Shown one piece after another: positions 24,494-34,743 of a stretch of 64,000 nt of DNA. Origin of the DNA: Cunninghamia lanceolata. Lineage: Eukaryota > Streptophyta > Pinopsida > Cupressales > Cupressaceae. The stretch is taken from NCBI GenBank assembly GCA_027924645.1, contig BSBN01000888.1, forward strand, positions 18,859,001 through 18,923,000, given 5' to 3'. How positions within the stretch are numbered: the stretch's first letter is position 1; every line of letters starts with the position of its first letter. Position numbers and translations under genes: made by a program. A model generated the notes under the pieces. The model made no database searches and was not told the origin of the DNA. It worked only from the letters and a program-made list of their open reading frames with translations.

Positions 24494-25654
24494 GTTGTTG
24501 TCTCCTTAGTCTTTGTTGTTATACTGTTGATACTCTATTTCTCAGTTTTTTGACTTTCATCTTAGCAGCTAGTTTTGCTAGTTTTGCTGGTATTCTGTTA
24601 TGGTTGTATATGTTGTTTCTAGATTAAGGCACTGTTGATGCTTGCTGCCTTCGGGCCTCTCTATTTTTTGTAAGGGTTCGGCCCCTTGTTTAGCCACCTT
24701 ATATTATCAAAAACATTAAATTATATTTATTTATTTATTTATCTCTAGTTGGAATTACATTTATTACTATTATTATTATTATTATTTATTAACTTAACTT
24801 CTAGAATAATATATTTTTCATAAACTAAATTCACATAAGGAAATTTATATATATTTATTTATTTAACAAAAATGCTTTCATAACTAATAATGTTATTCTA
24901 ATGCAACAATTAACCAAAGCAGTAATCAAATAATGTCAAACTAAATAACCCAAATGCCCAACAATACCTGACACAATGCACGATCGAAAACATGACCACA
25001 ATGACAGTGACTGACCATTATGCCCATACAGACAACACTGACTAGGTGTAAAATTGTATACTCATCCTTTTCAAGGATGATGCCTAACAAGCTGACCACA
25101 TGTTATCTCCATTCAATAGTTTCCATTGGGTTTAAGGCATTCTCAGACTTGTCAATTTAGGTGGAGTCGATTCCTAACACCTGCATTCTGCAGCAACCAA
25201 ATAGTCAAACAAATAGACATATACATAATCATATAGTCAAATACATTGTGGAAGGGAATCATAGCGTAGTAGGGTACTCACGCATGAGTAATACAACACT
25301 GTCCCTTTCATCATTACATCAAACACGTAATCACAACACACATAGCAATTAGTTATTGAATGACTAAATAAGAACCATCATCAGATAAATGCATGAAACA
25401 TGTAATAAGATTGACCCACACAAAACATCACAACATAACATCCTATGATATAGAATCAGTCACCTTAAAAATCAATTCTAACATATGACAATCATAGTAA
25501 GATCAACATCGTAATTACCTGAATGTAAACAATGTTAGAGCATATGTGTTGTCAGTGTCACAACAAGGATTATCAAAAAAACATACTCACTTCATCTTCA
25601 TGCTCCTTAGTTTGACCACCTACACATTTAAGGTGAGAATGGAGGGGCACTACA

Positions 25655-26759
25655 TGAAATTTTATATTTTAATGGCAATCAACCCCTTAATGATGGTCAA
25701 TTGCTTAAGGAGGTAGATGAAGGAATGTTTTAGATATGGGAATGATTCTAGATATGAATAGGTAGATTATGGGGGAATAGAAATAGAGGATAAAATCAAT
25801 AGCATTGAAGGACCTCTATGTGGCACAGTATGCTAGAGTATAGTGAAAGAATTGGGAAACTTGAGTATAAATTTAAAAGGCTACTAAGGAGGATTTAAAT
25901 TTGGTAGTGCATGTAAGTAGAGAATCATTTAGAATAGTTATTTAAATGGCTATAGAGATTAAGGAAGGAGTATCAATTTTTTTAGATCTTTTTATTAAAT
26001 TCATCAATAGGAGTCCATACACAAGTATCTATACAAATCAATAATATCTCATTAAAATGTTACATGTTTATGGTTGTTCATTAACAATAGGAGGCCATAA
26101 TATGTTATTAATTACCTTCTAAATACATTTAAAAAAATATTAAATTTAAAATGAAAAGTGTACTATCAATTAATTATAGGTAGGGGTTGAAACAACTAAT
26201 AACTATCCTAGAACAATAGTTCATCAAAATGTGGCCCTACAAAACTAGATTTCATATCACATTAACAATTATTTGTTTTTTGTCAAGGTAGACAAATCCC
26301 ATATCTTTGTCAAGGGATGGTCATAAAATGTATATCATGATCTTATACCACATTTCCTCTTTAGACATTAGGTCATATAATAGTGCTACACCAACATAAA
26401 CCACATTATTCACAATACACACCAAGTATGTATAGTAACTTTTATTTCATCAATTGGTTTGAGTGAGATTTCACAAAAATATTTTATATGAAGTTCCATT
26501 ATCCATCTAAAATCCACAAACTAAATTTCATTATCATAATAACCACAAGCATAGTTCTATATAGTCATAGTTTTATCATCCAATATGAGCATTGTGAAGA
26601 TGGTTGAGGGGTGTTAAATTTTACACTAACATTGATGATAGAGTGTAAAATAAATAATAATAACTTTGACATTTTCCCCTTACACATGGATCCATATACT
26701 TATTTTCCCCTTATACATTGATCTATATAAATGTAGCCTCTTCATGCCATAGATTAAGA
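25655..26759. other. AT-rich flank, no gene seen
   Basis: No open frame with coding character, no RNA gene and no element ends were recognised. A short duplicated TTTTCCCCTTA motif lies at 26673-26720. The sequence could be old transposon interior. Confidence 0.4.
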
Positions 26760-27960
26760 GGATTTAAGAAAATGGCTTATGACAAAATCATTCCATTAGA
26801 ATGGTTTCTGGACCCAGGAAAGTTGACATGGATTAAGGGGATTTAAGAAAATTTATTTAGGCCCCTCCTAAGAGGATGTAGATGGTGTAGGGTTTAGGGT
26901 TTAGCTTTTATGGACCTAGGAAATACGACATGGATTAAGCGAATTTAAGAAAATTGGTTAAAGCCCGTCCTAACAAGATGTAGATGGTACAAGTTGAAAT
27001 CTTCTCATTAATCCCCTTAAGCCACTAATAATAGTCAAACTGATCATTCACATTTGATCAATTTATATAATGTTAGATGCTTGAAGTATTTAAAAACTCC
27101 TTAAATTTCTATATATTAAACTTGGTCCACTAAGGAAAAAATCATTCCATTAGCATGGTTTATCCAGACCTAGGAAATATGACATGGATTAATGGGATTT
27201 AATAAAATTGCTTAAGGCCCATCCTAAGAGGATGTAGATAGTTTAGGGTTTAGGGTTAAGGGTTTAGAGCTTAGGGCTTAGGGTTTAGCGTTTATGGACT
27301 TAGGAAAGATGACATGGATTAAGGGGATTTAAGAAAATTGCTTAAGGCCCCTCCTAAGAGGATGTAGATGGTACAACTTGAAGTCTACTCATTAATCCCC
27401 TTAAGCCACTAATAATAGTCAAATTGATCATTCACATTTGATCAATTAGTATAATGTTATATTCTTGAAGTTTTACAAACTTGTTAAAGATCTATATATT
27501 AAACTTGGTCAACTTAAGACAAAATCATTCCATTAGAATGGTTTATGGACCTAGGAAAGATGACATGGATTAAGAGGATTTAAGAAAAATTCTTAAGGCC
27601 CATCCTAAGAGGATGTAGATGGTTTAGGGTTTATGCTTTATGGACCTAGAAAAGATGACATGTGGATTAAAGGGATTTAAGAAAATTTCTTAAGTCCCAT
27701 CCTTAGAGGATGTAGATGGTACAGCTTGAAATCTTCTCATTAATCCAGTTAACCCACTAATAATAGTCCAATTGATCATTCACATTTGATCGATTTATAT
27801 AATATTAGATGCTTGAAGTTTTTACAAACTTGTTAAAGATCTATATATTAAATTTGGTCAACTTTAGACAAAATCATTCAATTAGCATGGTTTTTGTACC
27901 TAGGAAAGATGACATGTGGATTAAGGGGATTTAATAAAATAAGATTTAGGGGGAAAATCA
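26760..27960. repeat. Tandem array of about 350-380-bp units with telomere-like motifs
   Basis: The marker AAAATCATTCCATTAG..ATGGTTT occurs at about 26783, 27137, 27519 and 27870. Within each unit a roughly 78-bp block (CCTAGGAAAGATGACATGGA ... CCTAAGAGGATGTAGATGG) is itself present about twice, giving some seven copies. TTTAGGG runs follow some of these blocks (26888-26905, 27241-27290, 27618-27632), the longest with several degenerate units. TTTAGGG is the usual plant telomere repeat, here interstitial. Confidence 0.85.
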
Positions 27961-28359
27961 TTATTCCTTGTAAACACTTTAAAGTACATCAAGCCACAAA
28001 ATTTTACATGCCTTATACATAAATGAGCCTTACACATTTTTTTAGAAATTTACCTTTTTTGTGTATGTTTTCAGTTTATTTTTTAGTATGTACATGTATT
28101 AAAATTACATAGTTATATCTTAAATTTTGTAATTTGCATGTATGCTCAAGTTGAATGATGTATGTATGTGTACATACATCCTAATTTTTCTTTTGAATAT
28201 AGTCATATACATTTAATTTAAATATTTCTTGTAATTTCTCAACATGTATAATAACTAGTTTTTAATATGTTTATTTATAATTTATATATAGATTCTTGAA
28301 AGTTAATTTTGTACTTGTTTGTATATTTATATATATGTAGGTTCATAGTTTTTATATCA

Positions 28360-29377
28360 TGGATATTAACTTTGAAATTGAGTATTTCCTCAATGTGCCA
28401 CCTCCACCCCTTTACCTCAACACCCTCCACCTCTACCTCCACCTCAAAACCCCCCACCTCCACTCCCACTTACATCTAATGAGGATCACTTGTGAGCTCA
28501 AATTAATGACAATATTAGATCCATTGAAGAAAAATTTAGTGCAATTCCAAATGAAGCATTCATGCCACCTCACTTGATGTGTAGTGCATCTTTGATGCAA
28601 AGCATTGTAGATGCTATCATGTCCATCTGTGTGGACTTAGATAGATTTCAAATATATAGAGAGGAGAGGTGATGGTTTTATTCTAATGGACTCTCTTATA
28701 GGGAGATCCTTGATTTGAAAATCACAAAATCCCATTTAGCTCTATATTTTGTTGACCCCATCAACAATCAACCAATTCCCACAAACAAAAAAAAGAGTAT
28801 CAATTAGGTGGTGTAGACATCTAGATATGACTGCCAGTTTTTGGGATCAGTGGTGGATGGTATTTGATTATCCACCTCATGCTAATTGTGAGATTCCTCT
28901 CTACTTTTTGAGAAAATTATATGTAGAGTTTGTGATGGGAAGGAAGCCCAATTATTTTGATTTTAGATCATTCCAGGGTGTTGGTGGTAACATGCCATAA
29001 TAGAGGTTAGGGGCATGGGTTGATCCCCAATCACTAGTGCTTTCTCAACCTCTTATCAACCCTACTTTTTCTACCATTCATGCACCCATCCAGCATCGTG
29101 CGGTGGTAGCTGCACTAGGAGCATTGAGTGTGCTCTCAGCTAACCTTGATGAGAAGCCTTCTAAGATAGCAGTTGGGGTTAGTGGACGAGACCGTGGAGG
29201 AGCTGAAGGTGGAGCTAGTCTTAGTACCACTCCACCTACATTGACACCTCATATGTGTATGAGTTGTAATTAATTATATTATGGACCTGATCAAGTTGCA
29301 CCCACTTAAACTACATCTGGAGCATCTGATGATATTGATTCATTTGTTGATTTTCTAATTGTTGTGGATCACCCTAC
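28360..29377 (+). pseudogene. Decayed protein-coding region, unidentified (left part)
   Basis: Several stretches read as protein in shifting frames: a proline-rich part from about 28395, then IRSIEEKFSAIPNEAFMPPH near 28510-28570, SASLMQSIVDAIMSICVDLD near 28585-28645, an open segment 28749-29000 (FWDQWWMVFDYPPHANCEIP), and 28990-29370 with an Arg/Gly-rich patch. Stops and frame changes break it. I do not recognise the family; a domesticated or transposon-carried plant protein is possible. The gag-protease element at 29383 interrupts it, and related open stretches continue after 34744. Confidence 0.35.
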
Positions 29378-29382
29378 ATATC

Positions 29383-30960
29383 TGATGCAGAGGCATCCAC
29401 ACTATAACCTTCGCATATAGCATGAATGTCTGCAGACCAACCTCATCATCATCATATTTCCTAAAGCCACCAACATCATCATATTTCGGCTTTACTCTGT
29501 CAGCATCATATTTCTTAAAACCAACAGCATCATCATATTGCGGACACGCGCAATCATCCTCCTGCCGACTACTATTCACCTCCTCCGCCTTCCTTCTAAC
29601 ATCATCATCATGATGTTCAGCGGGCGAACACATCCTCCGGTTGCACTGTTCATCGGGCTCCGAACTCCATCGTCATCATCATATGCAACACTTCCTTCGT
29701 CAGCAGGATATCACATATCCGGTTGCTCCAAATATCCTGATGACGATCACCTTCAGCAGCTTACCTTCGACGCTCCGCTACCCGACGACACAAGCAACAG
29801 CATCATGATATAAATTATCCGGTTCTCTTCGAAACCTCCTGATGATGATGTTAACACAACTTCCTGCTACGGACTTCCGCCGATACCTTAACACCTTACA
29901 ACGGCAGGATAAACTCGCACAAGGGGATATCTCAATATCCTGATGACGATGACGTCATATCCTGATGACGATGACGTCACCCAATATCCTGATGACCTCT
30001 TCAACACTTAGCCAAAAACACGAACTTTCTCTTCCGCATCTACTCGCGATATGCGGATGTTTGGCACTCCCGATATGATGATCCTGATGCCGATGCACTC
30101 CTCGGCTCCTCCTGCTGATGATCACCCCAATGAACTCACACTTCATGCAATCGACAACATCATGCCGATCTTCTTCACTTATCCGGATGACGATGTCCGA
30201 ACTGTCTGCAGGATATTTGCAGAAATATCCCGATGATGCCGTTTTGGCGAACTTCTGCACTTAGCGAAATCTCTCTTCGCCGATCCACCAGGGATGACCT
30301 GATCCAACCTCAGGGTGATCTTCCAACTCCAGTTTATCAACTTGACCTAGCACATGAGGATGCTAGGCTTCTCAGCATCTGTCGACCGCGATCCTGCACA
30401 CCTGCATGCAAACAAACAAACTACCTACTAACCTACTGTACATTGCCATTCCACCGATCAGATGAGTCAACCGGTGGAATGGATCAGTATATCCATGAAA
30501 ACCTCTCAAACCAGCAATCGATTACAGGAAGGAGATCAAACAGAAAATGAAACAGGATCTTTATTGACTCAAAGATGCAATACAATATGATGTTCCTCAC
30601 ACAGAACACTCAACTCCTCTGCTTAATGCAAGACTATACTGCTGATCGATGATATCTGTCTGTATATGCAATATCAACCGATCTCATGCTTATAAAGATT
30701 TGCCTACGAGTACTACTGACCCGACTCCAAGCGGCTGGGAACTCTCCAGGCGGCTGGGAGATCCCACCGAACATACATCATGACAGCTGTTATAACTAAC
30801 TAACTAAAAATAGCAAAAGCCTGGTCAGCATGATCTTATCATGATCAGCATGACCTTATTACATGCATTTGGTCTAACAGACCTTCTTGGAAACACAAAC
30901 ATGACCTAAACTATTAACTGCCTTATCATGACCAGCTGTCAGGTAGGTGCTCCTGCACCA
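29383..30960 (-). repeat. LTR (3' in element order) of the young gag-protease element
   Basis: It is nearly identical to 33143-34738. On the minus strand a TATA-like TTTATAAG lies at 30689-30696. The part downstream of it holds repeated ATCCTGATGACGATGACGTCA motifs (29936-29996), each containing the palindrome TGACGTCA, and CAT-repeat tracts. Confidence 0.95.
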
Positions 30961-33080
30961 TACTCCCCAACAGAAAAGAACTCATGTCCCATGAGTTTAG
31001 CATGTGGAAGTCCTCCACCTCTACACTTTGCTTTGTCAATAGTCTGACCTGCTCCAGCTTTATCTGCTGCTGTCTCTTGGCTGCTCCAAGACTTCTGAAC
31101 TGTAACTTGCTTTCTGACAAGTATATCATCATGCCTGTTGATGTAGGCCTTCGTCTCACATACCCTGTGTTTGTCAGGTTGCCTAACCAGAACCTCTTTC
31201 TGAACTGCCTCTGTGGTGTTCAACTGTATCTTCCTGTCAATCTTCATAGGACAAGCAATAGTCCCAATGATGACAACATCCTTGTCATTCTTCTCAACTG
31301 GTTGCTGTGTACAAACCTGTTTCTGCACCTGCTGCTGACCTCTGTCAGTCACAACTGAAACTTTCTTTAGCTTGTTGTCTGTAACAACTCCTTGCCCTGC
31401 AGTGTCCTGAACTGCCTTCATGCCTGCTCCTCTAGGCATCTGCACATACTCCTTCTTTCCCATCAAAATGATTTGAGCTGCCTCCTGTACTGCAGCTTTT
31501 GCCTGCAATGGCATCAACTTAATGATCTTCCCATCCTTCTTGATGGTGTAGGTATTAGCATACCCATCATACAGTACCCTTCTGTCAAATTGCCATGGTC
31601 TACCTAGCAGTAGGTGACAACATTCCATAGGCAAAATATCACACAAGATTCTATCCTGATATGGTCCAATCTGGAAATCCACATATGCCTGTTCAGAGAC
31701 AAAAAGTGATTGCCTATCACTCACCCAAGATGCCTTGTAAGGGTGTGGATGTGGAATCCTTTCCAGCTTTAGTTTATCAACCATCTCCTGAGATACCATG
31801 TTGTCTGTTGAACCAGTATCAATGACAACCTTACATACCTTACCTTTGCTCTTACATGTGGTTTTGAAAAGAGCTCTTCTTTGCATCATATCCTTTGATG
31901 CCTGCAAACTTGTTTTCCTTAACATCAATGATTCTCCACTCTCTGGATAGCCAAAATTCTCAGGACCTCTGTTTGAACTCTGTGCACTTTCTTCTTCTTT
32001 CTCTTCTTGTACCAGTTGTACCCTCTTGTCACTAGTTCTATCATTTCTGGATGATGAACCTTTGTTTTCGGGACATTTGAAAGGTGGATGACCAAACTCT
32101 CCACAGGTGTAACATTTTCCTGAAAATGTAGTAGAACCTCTACCACCTCCAAATCTTCCTCTATTACCTTTCCATCCACCTCTGAAATCAGACTGTCCCT
32201 GTCCTTTCCCAGTGTCTTCTTGAACCTCATTGGTTTGCTTTTGTGCAGGGGCTGCTCCTCTTCCCCTATTGTTTCCTCTTCCTCTCATGGACTTATCATG
32301 TCCTCTATTCAGCTTTTCTTCAATCCCGATTGCCATTTGATAACAATCTTCCACATTCTTAGGGTTAGCTAACACTAACTCATCCTGTATGTTAAACCTC
32401 AAACCTGCCAAGTACCTAGCCACCTTTTCTGCCTCATTCTCATGATGACCAGATCTCATACTCAACAGGTAAAATTCCTCAGTATAGGCTTTCACATCCC
32501 TGTCTTTCTGCTTTAAAAATTGCAGCTTCTTAAACATCTGGATTTCATAATCCCTTGGCAAGAATTTACCCTTTATCCTTGCTACCATCTTATCCCAAGA
32601 AGTGATCTTAGACTTCCCTTGTTTCCTTCTCTCAGATTGTACATAATCCCACCATACCAAAGCATGACCTCCTAACTTGGTCTTTGCAATCTTTACTTTC
32701 TGATCCTCAGCAACATCTTCACATTCAAAGTGATTATCCAGTGCAGCAATCCAATCTAGTAACTCATCTTCATTCAAGCTTCCAGTATACTTGGTAACAT
32801 CAACCTTCACCTTAGGTTTTTCACTCTGCACTGCCTTTAACAGTTTTGCCAGTCTCTGGTCTTCAGCATCCAGATCTTCAGCTACCTCTTCATACTCTTC
32901 AAAAGTATCTGCCTCTTCTTCAGACTCACTGTCTTCTACCTCCCTCTTTTTGTTCTTTTCCAGGGCTGTCAGCCTGGCTTGAAGTGCTTCAGCAAGCTCC
33001 TTCATCTTCCTCATCTCTCTAGCATGTTTCTCCTTCAGGTCCTGCAACTCCCTTGCAGTACCACTACCTTTAGGAGGCAT
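30939..33080 (-). CDS. Intact Gag-protease polyprotein (713 aa)
   Basis: A single open frame starts at ATG 33080 (MPPKGSGTAREL), the start conserved in the copy at 23051. An upstream in-frame extension to 33140 lacks ATG. Residues about 8-48 form a Lys/Glu-rich predicted coiled coil, and 48-75 are strongly acidic. About 90-260 are a Retrotrans_gag-type capsid (LVWWDYVQSE, KFLPRDYEIQMFKKL). About 265-320 are Arg/Gly-rich. A CCHC knuckle, CYTCGEFGHPPFKC, is at 323-336. A retropepsin has its active-site DTGS at 421-424 and CHLLLGRPWQFDRR at 488-501. Residues 530-713 are a C-terminal region of unknown role without reverse transcriptase motifs. The stop lies 22 bp inside the 3' LTR and the frame runs through the polypurine tract (VGEYG). 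It would assemble virus-like particles in the cytoplasm and process itself. Confidence 0.93.
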   Translation of the reverse strand: MPPKGSGTARELQDLKEKHAREMRKMKELAEALQARLTALEKNKKREVEDSESEEEADTFEEYEEVAEDLDAEDQRLAKLLKAVQSEKPKVKVDVTKYTGSLNEDELLDWIAALDNHFECEDVAEDQKVKIAKTKLGGHALVWWDYVQSERRKQGKSKITSWDKMVARIKGKFLPRDYEIQMFKKLQFLKQKDRDVKAYTEEFYLLSMRSGHHENEAEKVARYLAGLRFNIQDELVLANPKNVEDCYQMAIGIEEKLNRGHDKSMRGRGNNRGRGAAPAQKQTNEVQEDTGKGQGQSDFRGGWKGNRGRFGGGRGSTTFSGKCYTCGEFGHPPFKCPENKGSSSRNDRTSDKRVQLVQEEKEEESAQSSNRGPENFGYPESGESLMLRKTSLQASKDMMQRRALFKTTCKSKGKVCKVVIDTGSTDNMVSQEMVDKLKLERIPHPHPYKASWVSDRQSLFVSEQAYVDFQIGPYQDRILCDILPMECCHLLLGRPWQFDRRVLYDGYANTYTIKKDGKIIKLMPLQAKAAVQEAAQIILMGKKEYVQMPRGAGMKAVQDTAGQGVVTDNKLKKVSVVTDRGQQQVQKQVCTQQPVEKNDKDVVIIGTIACPMKIDRKIQLNTTEAVQKEVLVRQPDKHRVCETKAYINRHDDILVRKQVTVQKSWSSQETAADKAGAGQTIDKAKCRGGGLPHAKLMGHEFFSVGEYGAGAPT
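30961..30973 (-). other. Polypurine tract of the young gag-protease element
   Basis: CTGTTGGGGAGTA on the minus strand, abutting the 3' LTR; it also encodes part of the Gag-protease C-terminus. Confidence 0.85.
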
Positions 33081-33127
33081 TTTGTCAACCTCACAATCAA
33101 CACACAACAGCCCAGACCTTTTGCTGA

Positions 33128-33139
33128 GCTCTGATACCA
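33128..33139 (-). other. Primer-binding site of the young gag-protease element
   Basis: TGGTATCAGAGC on the minus strand, three bases after the 5' LTR end, a perfect 12-base match to the initiator tRNA-Met 3' end. Confidence 0.93.
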
Positions 33140-33142
33140 CTA

Positions 33143-34738
33143 TGATGCAGAGGCATCCACACTATAACCTTCGCATATAGCATGAATGTCTGCAGACCAA
33201 CCTCATCATCATCATCTTCGCCATCATCATCATATTTCCTAAAGCCACCAACATCATCATATTTCGGCTTTACTCTGTCAGCATCATATTTCTTAAAACC
33301 AACAGCATCATCATATTGCGGACATGCGCAATCATCCTCCTGCCGACTACTATTCACCTCCTCCGCCTTCCTTCTAACATCATCATCATGATGTTCAGCG
33401 GGCAAACACATCCTCCAGTTGCACTGTTCATCGGGCTCCGAACTCCATCGTCATCATCATATGCAACACTTCCTTCGTCAGCAGGATATCACATATCCGG
33501 TTGCTCCAAATATCCTGATGACGATCACCTTCAGCAGCTTACCTTCGACGCTCCGCTACCCGACGACACAAGCAACAGCATCATGATATAAATTATCCGG
33601 TTCTCTTCGAAACCTCCTGATGATGATGTTAACACAACTTCCTGCTACGGACTTCCGCCGATACCTTAACACCTTACGACGGCAGGATAAACTCGCACAA
33701 GGGGATATCTCAATATCCTGATGACGATGACGTCATATCCTGATGACGATGACGTCACCCAATATCCTGATGACCTCTTCAACACTTAGCCAAAAACACG
33801 AACTTTCTCTTCCGCATCTACTCGCGATATGCGGATGTTTGGCACTCCCGATATGATGATCCTGATGCCGATGCACTCCTCGGCTCCTCCTGCTGATGAT
33901 CACCCCAATGAACTCACACTTCATGCAATCGACAACATCATGCCGATCTTCTTCACTTATCCGGATGACGATGTCCGAACTGTCTGCAGGATATTTGCAG
34001 AAATATCCTGATGATGCCGTTTTGGCGAACTTCTGCACTTAGCGAAATCTCTCTTCGCCGATCCACCAGGGATGACCCGATCCAACCTCAGGGTGATCTT
34101 CCAACTCCAGTTTATCAACTTGACCTAGCACATGAGGATGCTAGGCTTCTCAGCATCTGTCGACCGCGATCCTGCACACCTGCATGCAAACAAACAAACT
34201 ACCTACTAACCTACTGTACATTGCCATTCCACCGATCAGATGAGTCAACCGGTGGAATGGATCAGTATATCCATGAAAACCTCTCAAACCAGCAATCGAT
34301 TACAGGAAGGAGATCAAACAGAAAACGAAACAGGATCTTTATTGACTCAAAGATGCAATACAATATGATGTTCCTCACATAGAACACTCAACTCCTCTGC
34401 TTAATGCAAGACTATACTGCTGATCGATGATATCTGTCTGTATATGCAATATCAACCGATCTCATGCTTATAAAGATTTGCCTACGAGTACTACTGACCC
34501 GACTCCAAGCGGCTCGGAACTCTCCAGGCGGCTGGGAGATCCCACCGAACATACATCATGACAGCTGTTATAACTAACTAACTAAAAATAGCAAAAGCCT
34601 GGTCAGCATGATCTTATCATGATCAGCATGACCTTATTACATGCATTTGGTCTAACAGACCTTCTTGGAAACACAAACATGACCTAAACTATTAACTGCC
34701 TTATCATGACCAGCTGTCAGGTAGGTGCTCCTGCACCA
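33143..34738 (-). repeat. LTR (5' in element order) of the young gag-protease element
   Basis: It carries an 18-bp insertion in the CATCAT tract near 33215 relative to the other LTR. The region between the TATA-like site at 34467-34474 and the primer-binding site gives a transcribed leader of about 1.3 kb, long for an element of this size. Confidence 0.95.
34467..34474 (-). promoter_or_regulatory. Probable TATA box of the young gag-protease element
   Basis: TTTATAAG on the minus strand, about 265 bp into the 5' LTR, at the same place as TATATATG in the older copy. It is the best promoter candidate by position and conservation. Confidence 0.5.
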
Positions 34739-34743
34739 ATATC

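Larger units (their letters stand above)
19019..24712 (+). mobile_element. Non-LTR retroposon (LINE-like), carrying a nested Gypsy element
   Basis: The two ends are flanked by a 15-bp direct repeat, ACATTAAATTATATT, at 19004-19018 and 24713-24727, and the 3' end has a short A-rich tail (ATATTATCAAAA). These are hallmarks of target-primed reverse transcription. The 3' part (24499-24712) contains CTTCGGGCCTC and GTAAGGGTTCGGCCCC before the tail, resembling plant L1 3' ends. The 5' part (19019-19643) is coding. Without the inserted element (19644-24493) and its duplicated GTTGT the retroposon is only about 840 bp, with no reverse transcriptase. Confidence 0.75.
16276..25654 (-). mobile_element. 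Older giant-LTR copy on the minus strand, interrupted twice
   Basis: The LTR starts on the minus strand with TGTAGTGCCCCTCC at 25654, runs to about 24713, is broken by the retroposon at 19019-24712, and continues from 19018 down to 16276. At 16276 the sequence CTTCACATGGAAGCTATGGG...CTTGTAATT (minus strand) matches 1617-1661 of the plus-strand LTR, mid-LTR, so the element at 16275 inserted here. The remaining end of this LTR is not in the window. No polypurine tract precedes 25654, so this is a 5' or solo LTR. It carries the 181-bp array at 17329-18285. Confidence 0.72.
29383..34738 (-). mobile_element. Young Gypsy gag-protease element without pol
   Basis: It is bounded by TGATGCAG and GCACCA with target duplication ATATC at 29378-29382 and 34739-34743. 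LTRs of 1578 and 1596 bp differ by about ten substitutions that I can count and one 18-bp indel, so insertion is recent relative to its neighbours. The interior is only 2182 bp: primer-binding site, one intact gag-protease frame, polypurine tract. All cis-signals for reverse transcription are present but no reverse transcriptase or integrase, so movement would depend on enzymes from another element. Confidence 0.96.

Noticed and set aside
27241..27290. A chromosome end
   Set aside because: TTTAGGG units are few and degenerate, and are followed on both sides by ordinary sequence.
29355..29633. Asp-rich minus-strand open frames in the gag-protease LTRs (also 33097-33411 and 29955-30260)
   Set aside because: They are products of CAT/GAT repeat tracts, lie in LTR leader sequence, and differ in length between the two LTRs.
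30984..31607. Plus-strand open frames of up to 124 codons opposite the gag-protease gene
   Set aside because: They are shadows of the minus-strand coding sequence. The Cys/Leu-rich composition is typical of antisense reading.
33080..33140. An upstream N-terminal extension of the Gag-protease
   Set aside because: It begins at a GTG within the primer-binding site, has no ATG, and the older copy does not preserve it.
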